A stretch of 64,000 bases of DNA, taken from NCBI GenBank assembly GCA_029204225.1, contig CM055111.1:29406340-29470339 (forward strand). The letters run 5' to 3'. This document shows, piece by piece, positions 21,481-32,049 of this stretch. The DNA is from Diphasiastrum complanatum. Lineage: Eukaryota > Streptophyta > Lycopodiopsida > Lycopodiales > Lycopodiaceae. A program made the position numbers and the translations under genes. Position 1 is the first letter of the stretch, and every line of letters begins with the position of its first letter. Below the pieces are notes generated by a model. The model was not told the DNA's origin. It worked only from the letters and a program-made list of their open reading frames with translations, and ran no database searches.

Positions 21481-22120
21481 CGAAAACCAGACAAAGCCAG
21501 CATCTAGCAATTTCTTAATATCTTCATCGATCCTCTTACGATAGACAGAGTTCTATCTATAAGGTTTATCCCTAACAGGCTTAGCATTGTCTTCTAAAGG
21601 AATCTTATGGACCACTATTTTAGGTGGGATTCCTTTCATTTTTGTATAATTCCATGCAAATACATCCCTGTATTTGCGAAGCAAAGTTTTCAAATCAGAA
21701 AGTTGGGCTGATGACAGATGTGCACCAACATGAACTATTTGATCTATCTCCTCGTCATGATCTTTAAGGTTTAGCAAAATTGTTTTAGCTGGTCCTTCAA
21801 AGGAGCTGGAACTTGGTGTAGGTTCCCGGTGTGGCTGTGGTATCCAGTGTGAAATCTTTGAGCTTCTGTGGAAGATCGAAAGGTGGTTCCACAAAGTTGT
21901 CAGGGACTTTGGGAATCATCTGAGTTGAGGCACTACCTGAGGTGGAAGCTTTGTCTGATTGTTTGGTTTCTGTCTCCTTAGACAAGGGCTTTATTGGCTG
22001 TTTAAGCTTCTCATGCATTTGTTTTTGACGCTGGGTTAATTTTGTATAAATAATTTTATTTTTTTGTAACCGAGGTTTTTGAGGGTTTTGAGTGGGCGGT
22101 GTTGTTACCTCACTTATCAT
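21481..22120 (-). pseudogene. Tat-like gypsy RT, N-terminus only
   Basis: Reads ILLNLKDHDEEIDQIVHVGA, LSDLKTLLRKYRDVFAWNYT, GIPPKIVVHKIPLEDNAKPV and, past a stop at about 21,549, SVYRKRIDEDIKKLLDAGFV, where it breaks. The D-V-F-A-W--Y--M-GI/LDP start of RT is typical of the Tat/Athila side of plant gypsy elements. All catalytic RT motifs, RNase H and integrase are missing. The upstream linker (22,120-21,895) is Lys/Gln/Thr-rich. Confidence 0.85.
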
Positions 22121-22217
22121 GTCTTCATCGATTATATGCTAGACTTCGTTTGATACACGTCCCATGTATATACTTTGGGTTTGGGCCTATATGCTTGTAT
22201 GTTGGGTACTTTGGATG

Positions 22218-23078
22218 TCAGTTGGACGTGAGCCAACGGCCCTGGTGACTTGATCTCCTAAGGAATTGCTTTTGGCGGATAAGGTTGGCATCTAGATATA
22301 GGAGGACATGTTCATCCATCCTTTCTACATCATCCATGGAAAGAATACCTTCTTCCGAAACATGGGCGATAGAGACTCTAGGTTCTCCTGGGCACCAAGC
22401 TATAGGAATCGGGTCAATCATCATAAGTGGGATGATGGGTGTGTCAATGTCTGTAGAAGATGGGAGAATATCCACATTTTATGTAGCAGTTTCGATACGA
22501 CATCGATTGGAATCAGTACAGTCCACAATGGCTAGTGCTTGATCCCAATTGATGATGTCCGTGGATCTTGTATAGTGGCCGTTTGGTTGGATCAGGACAC
22601 TATCTGATTCGTCATAAGTTGTTGATGACCAATCATCATATACTTTAGCGGGCTTGACATGGCCAGTAGAGTCGACAGTGACTCATTTATCGTGATTGCC
22701 AAAGGTGATATTGCTATGCTTTCAATCTTGGACAACACCTGCCATCTGGAGCCATGGTATACCAAGAGGGAGTTTATAAGTATTGGCATCTTCTGGTAAA
22801 TCTAAGATGACACAATCGATCACAAATTTGACACCTGCTATTCAAACTTTAATATTTGATAAATGACCAGCAGGGTCTATAACTCTCTGATCAATGATTC
22901 GAAGTTTATATTGTGGTTGATCGAGGGTATGGAAGCCCCATGGCTTTGCCAATGACAAAGCCATTATATTGACACCTGATCCGCTATCAAGTATAGCAGA
23001 TACTGTAGGATAGTCTTTATAGGACAAAGGGAGGGTGATGCTAGTCCCCTTAGCAATACCTGTATTCAGCAGATTCAT
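22218..23078 (-). pseudogene. Gypsy aspartic protease and linker
   Basis: NLLNTGIAKGTSITLPLSYK then AILDSGSGVNIMALSLA: DSG is the retropepsin active-site triad and is intact. It continues IDPAGHLSNIKV, a stop, IAGVKFVIDCVILDL and PLGIPWLQMAG, the expected flap and I-L-G-x-PW-like region. A linker with DILPSSTDIDTPIIPLM and stops leads to RT. The domain order is that of gypsy gag-PR-RT. Confidence 0.8.
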
Positions 23079-23369
23079 AGGAATCTGGGGAATTTCACGA
23101 ATTGCTTTTGTTTTCTACTGTTCATCAAGAATAGTAGGCAACTGAAAACTATGATGGATATAATGTTGAAGTTTAGTGAAAGATTTTATTGCGCTATGGA
23201 ATGGCTTGGTGAGTTAAGCTTGCAGGAGGTCAGAAAATACTTCAAGTCCCTGTAGGAATTGCTCCTTTTTGGGGATTTGAGCTGATAATAGACTTTCCGT
23301 ATGTTCTTCCTCTCACAAAAACTCATCTCAAAAATCATTGTATTGCCTTTGTTCCACTTTTGGGTCTGG

Positions 23370-24200
23370 CTAGTCTTTTGCTAATGTGGAAGCTGTCAAG
23401 TGGCTTCCATGTGGGTCAGCGGATTTAGCATTGGTTTGTTGTTGTTCTTGTTGTCGGCGTTGTGCTCTAGCTAGAACTCTAATAGGTTTGGATGATATAT
23501 GACGTGCTGGAAGGATTCTATTAGGTTGTTTAGGACATTCTTTGAAACTATGTTTACGAACACAGTTTGGGCACTCTGCATGGTATTGGTTCTTAAGTTT
23601 ACAGTCAACCATGAAGTGGCCAGTTTTGTCACAAATAAAACAACGATTGCTCATTGGGCCTGTGGCAATAGCATAACTATCTTGGATGGCTAGTTGCGCT
23701 AGATTTTTTGGTAGTGTGGATTACCTAGATCAGGTTGTCCTCTTGGAGGTGGTCCTAAGAGCATCTGCTATGGTTGAGGGTCATGTCTAGGTTGTCTGGG
23801 CAATCCTTGTATATATACTTGGTTGTTTCGTAGTTGGTAGTGCATCTGTTGGTTCTATGAAACAAACGGTTGTCGAGGAGGTTGATAATGTCCCCCTGAC
23901 TAGTTGTGAGGCTGACTCCTCGGGTTATAATAGCAATAAAGTGATGTATGCCTCATAAAGTCGCAGATGTCACATTTGAACAATGAAGTATCTGGGACCG
24001 GTTGGTATGAAGGACACTCATTGCCAGTGTGTGCACCTCAACAATGAGGGCACCATGTGTTCTCTCGTCTATGGTGGATTTGGCCAGTGGGTAACTGACC
24101 TGGCATCGAACTCTGGATAGACTTAAGAGTGTTTTGAAACTCTTTTATGAGTTTCTCCATCTGTTGTTGGTGTTGCTGGTTAAGCAACTCTTTGGTAACT
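23370..24200 (-). pseudogene. Gypsy gag C-terminal region with four zinc knuckles
   Basis: Read across stops on the minus strand: a Gln-rich helix (NQQHQQQMEKLIKEFQNTLK), then knuckle 1 CPHC-stop-GAHTGNEC, knuckle 2 CDICDFMRHTSLYC, a Pro/Gln-rich link, knuckle 3 CFICDKTGHFMVDC and knuckle 4 CPNCVRKHSFKEC (one residue short). Plant gypsy gags usually have one or two CCHC knuckles, so four is unusual. The basic Gln-rich tail (RAQRRQQEQQQ) precedes the protease. Confidence 0.75.
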
Positions 24201-24400
24201 TAACTCGTTGGAGTCATTGCTCGGAATGCGGTTGTTATGGTTCCATGGTGGGTTGCGATTGGAATGCGACCTATTGGCAATTGAAGGGCAAATGCAGTTG
24301 GGGTACGGTTGTTTGCGTTCTCCATGGTTCAAGGGTGGAGGCAGTCGGTGTGTAGTCTATTGAATTGCTATTGTAGTGGAATGTAGTGCAAGGATAGGAA

Positions 24401-24800
24401 GCGTCGGTCGAGATCTGACAAGAGGCGTCGGTCGAGATCTGACAAGATGCATCAGTGGAGATCTGACAAGAGGTGTCGGTGGAGATCTGACAAGAGGCAT
24501 CGGTTGCGATCTGACAAGAGATGTCGGTCAAGATCTGACACAAAGCGTCGGTCGAGATCTGACAGGAGGCACCGGTTGAGATCTGACAGGAGGTGTTGGT
24601 CGAGATCTAACAAGAGGCATCAGTCGAGCTCTGACAAGAGACGTCAGTTGAGATCTGACAAGATGTGTCCCCCGAGATCTGACAAGAGGTGTCGGTTGAG
24701 ATCTAACAAGAGGCGTCAGTCGAGATCTAACAAGAGGCGTCGATCGAGATCGGACAAGAGGCGTCAGACGAGATCGGACAGGAGGCATCAATTGAAATTT
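24401..24800. repeat. 24-bp minisatellite, 16 units
   Basis: Sixteen consecutive 24-bp units from 24,401 to 24,784, consensus GCGTCGGTCGAGATCTGACA plus AGAG, and a decayed unit to about 24,800. No unit is longer or shorter. Since 24 is divisible by 3, several frames on both strands stay open: RS-rich (RRSRSDKR) and VGRDLTRG-like octapeptides on plus, SCQISTDA and LVRSRLTP on minus. Single related words recur at 24,929-24,975. It lies in the leader/gag region of the minus-strand gypsy unit. Confidence 0.95.
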
Positions 24801-25062
24801 AACTCAAGATTTTACATGATATTGCGAGTAGGTTTAGTCGAGAGTGAGTGCGTAGTTTCAATAGGTGAATGAAACAAGTTCTTGTACGGTCCAGACGTGA
24901 GTCGTGGAGCTCGTCTAGGAGCATGAAGCCTCGGTCGAGAATGGAGCTGTGCGTCGGTCGAGATGAAAGTGACGAGCATTGTAATGCGACGTGTGGGAGA
25001 CTTTAGAGTGGTGGTTTTGTAGCACAGATTAGAAAGGTCTGGCTTAGTTTAGTGTCTGTGTA

Positions 25063-25080
25063 GCTGTGGAAATGGTGCCA
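25063..25080 (-). other. Possible tRNA-Asp primer site, degraded
   Basis: Minus-strand TGGCACCATTTCC lies about 12 bp from the left edge of the right direct repeat. The usual Asp site is TGGCGCCGTTGCC; the first three differences fit CG-to-CA decay. An Asp primer is common in Tat-type gypsy elements, which agrees with the RT at 21,481-21,894. 24,801-25,062 otherwise shows nothing. Confidence 0.4.
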
Positions 25081-25091
25081 AATATTCACAA

Positions 25092-25774
25092 ATTCCATTG
25101 AATCTGTGAACACGATTAATGTCGTTCTTCTTTTTGTTACTTTTGTAGGTTACGGTTTGCACATTTTATTAGAACGGTTTCCAAGCAAAAGTGTTTCACA
25201 GATAACAATATGTATTCCCAGCATGTCAGTGGGGAGAAACGGGTACGTTACTCAGCTACATGCATAAAGAAACCATGTAACTAGTCTTAGCTCAGTATGG
25301 ATCATCGTTTTGAATAAGGGAGTAATTCTACAATCTATCTACTAAAATCAGGGAACAAAACAATGACAAGGTTAAACTACTCAGCAAGAAAGAAGAAAAC
25401 AAGAAAACAAGAAAACTAGATTCCTAGCAGTACTCTAGCAACCCAAGAATCAAGAAACACCCATTTCTTGATGCTTGGAATTCCCAAGAACAATCAAGAA
25501 CTGAAATGTAAAAGAATATGCAGGATCTTCACCACATTTCAGCTTATTTAGTTTACTTGAATGCTGATTCCTACATTACAAGAAATGAAATCTAATCCAC
25601 AACTAAAAAACAAGAGAGTAAGCAAGAAATCTAATTAATCCACAAACACAAAAGAAAATCAAAACATACTCATAGGAATTTCACTCAAGAACATTGCCAT
25701 GAACAAGGAACTTTACAATCATCAAGAACTCATGGAAGATCTTCTTTATTCACTCAAGAGAGCTTGACAATACA
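25092..25774 (-). repeat. Right direct repeat (5' LTR of composite gypsy unit)
   Basis: Partner of 19,269-19,963. To its right (25,775-26,195) the sequence continues with a TATA-like minus-strand TTATTTAAGG near 25,805-25,815, so this copy may include U3 upstream while the left copy has only R-U5. I see no gene in 25,775-26,195. Confidence 0.7.
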
Positions 25775-26199
25775 TTCAAAGCTCCCTCACAAGAGAGGGG
25801 GGCCCTTAAATAAGCAAGAGGGCTGCCCATGTGGAGCCCAAGTGGCAATTCCACCCAATTAGAAATTACATGTGGAAATTGCCCTTCCACTAGAGGTCAC
25901 CATCAAAAGGTGGCTCACTCTAAATTATTTAAGGAGGTCTACACTTATTTACAATGCCTAGGAAATATTACTAGCTCCTACATGGTCGTTCCTTCTCTGG
26001 GATACACCATGTAGGCTCACATAGATAATTCACTGTCATCCTAGCTAGTAATTTCTCGGCTCTCATGGTCGGGTCTCAGCTTCTTCTGCTCTCCTCCTTT
26101 TGAGACCTCCTCGGTCATGGGTGAGAGATACTTTGTGTCTTCAGCTTGGCTCGACATCTGGGAAGTTCTTTGGAATCCGCTAACAGTTGGATTCTTCAA

Positions 26200-26481
26200 A
26201 GATTCCAATCATCTTTTGTGACAACCTATCAGCCAAGAGATTGGCAAGCAATCCTATCTTGGAACAAGCATATGGAGGTGGCATAGCATTTTGAGGTGGC
26301 ATATCATTTTGTGAGGAAACAAGTCATGGCAAAGGAGGTGGAGCTTCAACATGTCTCCTCAAAGGAATGTGTGGCTGATATCTTCACCAAAGCACTTGAA
26401 AAGGACTTGTTTACAGATCATAGAACTTCACTTGATGTACTTTCAAAGTCTATGCTAAAACTAGTTGAAGAGGGAGTGTGA
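26200..26481 (+). pseudogene. Copia RNase H end, family Y-like
   Basis: AYHFVRKQVMAKEVELQHVS, ADIFTKALEKDLF and SKSMLKLVEEGV are the last block of a copia pol; the stop lies in the LTR start. Nearly the same ending stands at 41,882-42,110. Everything upstream of it is lost. Confidence 0.88.
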
Positions 26482-26860
26482 GAAATTGTAAACTAGTTAA
26501 GATTTATCATGTTTAGTTCAAATGGCAATTTTGGCCAATATACATTCTAGACTTAGAGACAAACTTCATAAAGTTGTTTAGGCCTAAGTTTATTTGAATT
26601 ACCATATTTGAAAAGTGTAGAAAAAGTTGGTAGGTCGAGTTTGAACCAATTTGAATTGGTAAATCTAGATGCATTGAATCTAGTCTACTGGTAGTAGAGG
26701 CTAGACTTCTACATTGTTAATGGTGCTAGGTTTGCTATCTTTAGTATTTCATGTGAAGAAAATTAGATCACTAAGATCCAATTTGTCCCTTTGATCTCTG
26801 GTTACTAAACATATTTTCTTTGACAAAGCCTAATGTCATCTTCATTTTGCCATACTTTCA
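26477..26860 (+). repeat. Family Y-like LTR, diverged, 3' end unclear
   Basis: Preceded by the purine tract GAAGAGGGAG and starting TGTGAGAAATTGTAAACTAG. Blocks such as TAGACTTAGAGA and TTCAATCTAG-type words match the Y LTR at 41,305-41,886 in the same order. It runs into a minus-strand RT fragment by about 26,870. Confidence 0.6.
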
Positions 26861-26871
26861 CACCCAAGCAA

Positions 26872-27320
26872 TTATAATGCATGAGAGTCAAGATCAGTCA
26901 TCTCAAATTGCTTACTTAGATTAGCTTTGATGGCATGAATGAGATTCTCATTATTTTTTGTAATAATAATGTCATCAACATACAACACAACCAAGGCAAT
27001 GCAATCATCACTTATGAGAACATAGAGATTTGGATCGAAATTAGTTCTCATAAACTTGTGGGAGAGAAAGTAGTTATCGATGCATCCATACGATGCTTGT
27101 GGCACTTGCTTAAGACCATAAAGCACTTTTTGTAATGTGCATACTTGATCTTCATGTCCTTTAACAACGAAGCCTTGTGGTTGAACAATGTAAACTTCCT
27201 CTTCCAAGTCACCAAATGTGGACTTCACATCCATTTGGTGGAGCCACCCAAAGTACGATGCAAGTCCAACTATAAGGCATAGTGTGGTCCACTTTGCCAG
27301 GGAGCGAATGTTTTTTCATA
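26872..27320 (-). pseudogene. Copia RT fragment
   Basis: IRSLAKW, HQMDVKSTFGDLEEEVYIVQ, PQGFVVKGHEDQVCTLQK, LYGLKQVPQASY and catalytic YVDD (LVVLYVDDIIITKN), then KQFEMTDLD. The conserved Ala of DVKTAFL has become Ser. Isolated; no other domain or LTR of this family is attached. 27,321-27,877 has an open frame on plus (27,454-27,837) that I do not recognise and do not call. Confidence 0.88.
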
Positions 27321-27877
27321 GTCATGTGGTGCTGACATAAGTGGTCATGTCATTGTTCTTGAAAGTTTTTATCAGCGTACCGCCAACTTAGCAACCCTGG
27401 TTGATGCTAATGGACGGATGAACTCAAGAATTACATGCTTTGCACTAAGATGAGTGTTTTGCTCACAAGAAACATATCTGTGTCTAAAACTGCAGACATT
27501 TTTGTGGGTAAGTTTTTATAGGAGCTCATGGCAATTTGAGCTCTTTAATTTCCCAAATCGCCCGACACCCGCACCGCAGTATGATAAACAAAAACATATA
27601 AATTCGACCATGTGTCAACGAGTGCATGGGATCCGTAGTTCAAAGTGCTTTCTCAATTTATCACCATATCACGTGGTGCACGTACCTTATTTATTAACAG
27701 CGCGAGCCTGTCACGGTTACGAAATATATGACTCCTTCCATGTGTCGAAGAGCAAATGGATCCGAAGCTGTGTTTCCGTCTATTACCTGCATCAACAATG
27801 GGCCTTCCAAATCTTTTTTCCTCCATTGAGCTTTTGACATATAGAGCAAGTATTCGGCCTTCAAAATAACATGTTCT

Positions 27878-28085
27878 TTAAGGACTCCTAGTACTAATTA
27901 TGTCTTGGCCCTTGCAATCTTGTAATACACAAAAAACCAGATTTTTCAAGGATTCCTAGTACTAAGTATGTCCTGATCTAGGCCCCCCTTGTCATACATA
28001 AATTTTTTATCTATCATATAGATAAGAAGAATTTAAATTTTCAAGACTCCCAGTACCATGATGCACTGGGCCTAGGTCCCTTTAT
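27878..28085. repeat. Three degenerate tandem units of about 75-85 bp
   Basis: Words AAGGACTCCTAGTACTAA, AAGGATTCCTAGTACTAAG and AAGACTCCCAGTACCATG, each followed within 25 bp by GGCCC/GGCCT, begin near 27,879, 27,945 and 28,041. Confidence 0.55.
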
Positions 28086-28099
28086 TAAGAAGAGGTTGT

Positions 28100-28915
28100 T
28101 GTAACTTGTATCCAAAAAAAAAAAAATTTGAGCATGAAGTGTATCACAAATTTATACTTTCTAGAGGTTTCCCTTCCAATATCTCACTAGATAAAACAAA
28201 TTGTGTATATCTAAATTTACTATGGTTTAGGTTAAAAAATATGTAAGTTTAATTAGTCCTCTATACAAGACAATCATTAGGTCTAACTTCCTATAGATAA
28301 TTACTTACTATATATGAAAATTGGTACAAAAAACAAATAGTTGTTGGTTCTTCTTTCTTTAATAATGATTTGGCTCTTATATGCATTCACGCTTCAATTA
28401 GAACCTCCTCTAATGACTACCTCTGCCATAATCCATTTTGGAGGATTGTTGCCTTTTATTAGATGTTGTCTTCAAAATCCTTCCAATTCAAAACTTCATT
28501 GGTTAAAATCCTCCACTTCTTCGACTTTGTTGTCAACTATACCTAGTGAGCAAGTACTATAAATATCAAACAAAACAATCTTTATATCTATCTATTTTAA
28601 CTAGAGGTCCATTATTTGCTAGGTAGCTTTGCCCCTCCCCCTAGTAAGGCTTCTTTTAAAGTTTCACTGAGAAGTGTGTTATTCTTATATATCTGGCTTT
28701 TTAGACATGTAACTTAAGCGTAAAGTGTGGTATTAATTTTGTTGTTGCCTTGCATTGTCGAAATGTAACTGTTAGCCTTCCATTGCAAGTATATTAATGC
28801 ACCTTACTCAACTTGGCTATTGATGTGGCATAACTAAAAAGTTTGATTCACTGGAGTACCGGGTATCCAAGTCTAGGAATATATTGAATCCTATATACAA
28901 GATGTGGACATAACA
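28100..28915 (-). repeat. Possible gypsy LTR start with polypurine tract
   Basis: On the minus strand AAGGGGAGAAGAA (28,930-28,916) leads to TGTTATGTCCACATCTTG. The codons before it read VLRTKPD-stop-GEEN, like a gypsy pol end. The LTR body is AT-rich and its other edge was not found. From 28,931 to 29,966 I see no recognisable gene. Confidence 0.35.
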
Positions 28916-29966
28916 TTCTTCTCCCCTTAATCTGGTTTTGTCCTCAAAATAGGAAAGAATTACATGAACATTTCATTTAACTTTTCATTATTAACCTAAA
29001 TCATTATCCTTAGTCGGACTTACATATCACATAAGTACATAGAGATAAATCTATTTTTCAATTGTTAATCTCTATTATGGAGTACAACTCAGTTTTGGAA
29101 AGTATACTAAGCAATAAATTTTCTCATCTAGGTTTCACTCTCTATTAGTTAGTAATATCACCTTCATGTAAAACACTTACATGAAACATTGAGTGAGGTA
29201 TTACCTAACTTAAGAGTTTAAAGTTAAAAGAAAAAATAATAAGTATAGTCTGAGATTATCCACAAAATCTGGCAGCAAAGAGATTCAAAACACTGATCTA
29301 AATTCCGAACTCATTTAATAGATCAAGAATTAATAGTCACACTTAAGAATCATCACAGTTCCTTATAATCCTCTAACAACAATTAAGTATCTATTTATGT
29401 CAATCATAAATATTTAGACTCAGATGATTCGTCAATCATAACCCTTTGGAATCCAAAACCATACCTAATCATTACAGGACACTGGAGTATATGTCCAACA
29501 TAACTCAAGATAAGAATCATTCCAAAATCTTTCCCACTAGGAAAATATTGGATTTTAAGAATATTCTCCCAATTGGATTCTTTAACATAAGTGCAAGAAA
29601 TTCAAGTTTTATAAGCCACAGGTAATTAAAGACAGAATGTGTATCAAAATGGTAATGACAATCACATTTAACCACAAAAACTTTAGATTATCGTCTAGAA
29701 TCAAATCTAGATACCCAAAGTCCTGTTGAATATCAATTCAGTTATTATTCTCGGATTCATTATGACTCGTTCTCTAATTGAGCACTCTGGGATACAATCA
29801 CTAATGAGTTGAGTCTATTCCTAAGCCAAGGAATACTCTATATCAAAAATACTATACTAGGACTCATTTGATACCTTGGAAATTATCCAAAACCATTCCA
29901 CCTCTTCTAAGATGATTTTCGTACCTACATCCACGATAGAGTGCCATGGCACAGTTTCGGTAATCC

Positions 29967-30882
29967 ATGAAGATTCTGTCCAGTGATACGAATCTTGAGT
30001 TAGGGATCTGCCACTATTATAACTTTAGATACAACTTTGAGACGTGTGACCACCGACGACCTCGCTATAGAAATCAATACCAACGGAGCTCAAATACAGG
30101 CCACTTTATACCTATGATTGGGTCATCACTGGTTTCTCTTAGCAGTTCAAGTTGCACTACTAGATGGGATCCCTCGAGCAGCCTTAGTGTTCATATGACG
30201 GACCTAGAATATCAATTCCTACCCCTACTGGGTGATGTGTGCCAACTAGTCAGAAGAGGAATTCTAAGATACCATTTCTATACACCGAAGTTTCACCACA
30301 AACTGCAACTCTAGGATATCTTATTCAAAATACAACATCACGAGGATCACAGTTATTTAGAAGTACACGAACTGAGGCTAGACGGGTCATGGCGATTAAT
30401 TGATGCCACATCCACTCACTATGTAGAAGTATCACAATCACCCCCAAATATCCCTTACGTTGATCCATCTAAACAATATCCCGAATCACTTGGGACTGCT
30501 AACAACATGAACGTAAATCCAGAAAATAGACCCAGGTATAGGAATCAAAGAGCATTGTACCAACACCTCGAACTAGTCATAAACATTTCAAGTGATGGAA
30601 TATCCGAAGATCTTGTTGATAGTCTCAAAAAAGACGATATGAAATGAGTCCTTGTCGAAAGAAAGTGAAATCGATATTCCGTCATCTGCTACAATGTCCA
30701 ACCAAGAGCAACCTCCACAAGGAATTGACAGTTTTTCTCCCCTTCTACAATCTCAAATCTATTTGTCTTTCCACATGCTGATAAGATTTCCAAGATGCAA
30801 ATACACAATAAATCTAGGATTTGGAAATTCGGATAGAGATTCGGTTCTAAATCTCTTGTTTAAAGAGGTCCTCAAGACATAG
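29967..30882 (+). pseudogene. Unidentified decayed coding region
   Basis: One frame is open from 29,967 to 30,647 except for TAG at 30,312-30,314; its second half reads like real protein (HEDHSYLEVHELRLDGSWRL, IPYVDPSKQYPESLGTANN, NQRALYQHLELVINISSDGI, ending DSLKKDDMK). In 30,030-30,190 another frame is the convincing one (TLRRVTTDDLAIEINTNG, LLDGIPRAALVF), so a frameshift is likely. After 30,647 a third frame (SNQEQPPQGIDSFSPLLQ) continues to 30,882. No LTR, RT or known domain is seen. Candidates are a host pseudogene or an integrated element; I cannot decide. Confidence 0.4.
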
Positions 30883-30930
30883 TACCTTAACCGTACCTGC
30901 ATCTCAAGCTATATCTTACAACATCTGCTA

Positions 30931-31260
30931 TCAATGATGGTAGATTTTAGTGTAACCAACCCTGTCTTGTTTTGACAAGGGCATGTTTGAAGAAGCATCC
31001 ACTTGATCTTGCCCTTTAGACCACTTACTTTTGGTTTTGCCCTTGAATTTGCCCTTTGTGAACATAATATCCTCTTGAAGTGTCAGTGTAGATCCACCTC
31101 TTGCTTGAAGCCTATATTCCTCATTGATCAAGATCTCTTGAATATCCACCAAACTTGGAACAAATTCTTTCAAAAGAAATCACCAAGATTTGAAACTATC
31201 TCACAAATTCTCTTCTAGCACTCACCCAAGCAAATCAACACATAGAATCATGGAATCTTG
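30931..31260 (-). pseudogene. Copia gag fragment, family Y
   Basis: VPSLVDIQEILINEEYRLQA, GGSTLTLQEDIMFTKGKFKG and SKWSKGQDQVDASSNM: the basic stretch before the zinc knuckle of copia gag. The VDASS word recurs in the right-hand Y gag (48,073). The knuckle itself is missing. It is read away from LTR Y at 31,699-32,010 and the primer site at 31,687-31,698; 31,261-31,667 is the decayed gag N-terminal part and leader. Confidence 0.7.
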
Positions 31261-31686
31261 ATCAACCTATGATCCATCCTCAATCTAATAACTTTTGTCA
31301 CTTCCTAAGATTGAAACACACTCAAATGAAGTCCAGCAACCTCACTATCTAGAGATCCAATCAAAATTAGGGCTTTGACAAACTCACAAAAAATTGACTA
31401 TTTCAAATCTACATGTAAATGTTGAAAATTTGATATGCAATCTATAAGCCACCACTTAGGCTGATCCAATGATCCAAAAATTGGCCAAATCCAGTATGTG
31501 AATTCAAAAAACAAAATTGATCAAGTATATTGACCTATATAGTGTTTTGATCTACAAAAGATCCAATCTACAAAAGCAAAAAAACTCAATTTTGGTGTAG
31601 AATCCTCTGTAGCATGCTCTCTAGACTTGATATCTTCACCAAATCATTGATAGATCTGATTTCCTCCTTCATAACCTGAAACACAA

Positions 31687-32010
31687 GCTCTGATACCATG
31701 TGAAAGATTTCAGATCCTTAAGATCCAATCTACTTTAATGATCTTTGGTTAGAAGGAGAAATACACTACCAATCTCACCAATGTAGAAAAATCAGCATCT
31801 ACACACAAAATGAGATGCAAACACCAATAGAACTTGATCAAACTTGAATAAAATGATAAAGTACTCTTGCTTTCCATACAAAACCAGCAAGCTACTGTAT
31901 TTTACACATGTGGATCCAAAAATAACAAATATAGATCATTCTACACATAGAATTGCAAGCAATCACTAGAAATATAGCAAAATATGATGAAACTAGTTGA
32001 ATCTTTCATA
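31687..32010 (-). repeat. Primer site and internally deleted LTR Y (left arm)
   Basis: TGGTATCAGAGC at 31,698-31,687 (minus), then LTR from TTTCACA backward to TATGAAAGATTC at 32,010 (family start TGTGAAA). 312 bp; about 270-320 bp present in the Y LTR at 41,305-41,886 are missing between GCAAGCAATCAC and AATATAGC. The right-arm LTR has the same deletion. Confidence 0.85.
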
Positions 32011-32049
32011 GTTTCAACACTGATACCTGATTTATGGGAGTCATATTGT

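Noticed and set aside
24401-24800. CRISPR-like array
   Set aside because: Units are contiguous without unique spacers, and the DNA is a plant nuclear genome.
24447-24872. SR splicing-factor-like protein from the RS-rich frame
   Set aside because: The RS pattern is produced by the 24-bp minisatellite and other frames are equally open; no RRM domain nearby.
27454-27837. 127-codon plus-strand frame
   Set aside because: No motif, no homologous copy in the window and no clear regulatory context; kept only as unexplained.
29967-30882. Endogenous pararetrovirus movement or coat protein
   Set aside because: The impression rests on vague resemblance only; no RT, zinc-knuckle or primer-site evidence nearby supports it.
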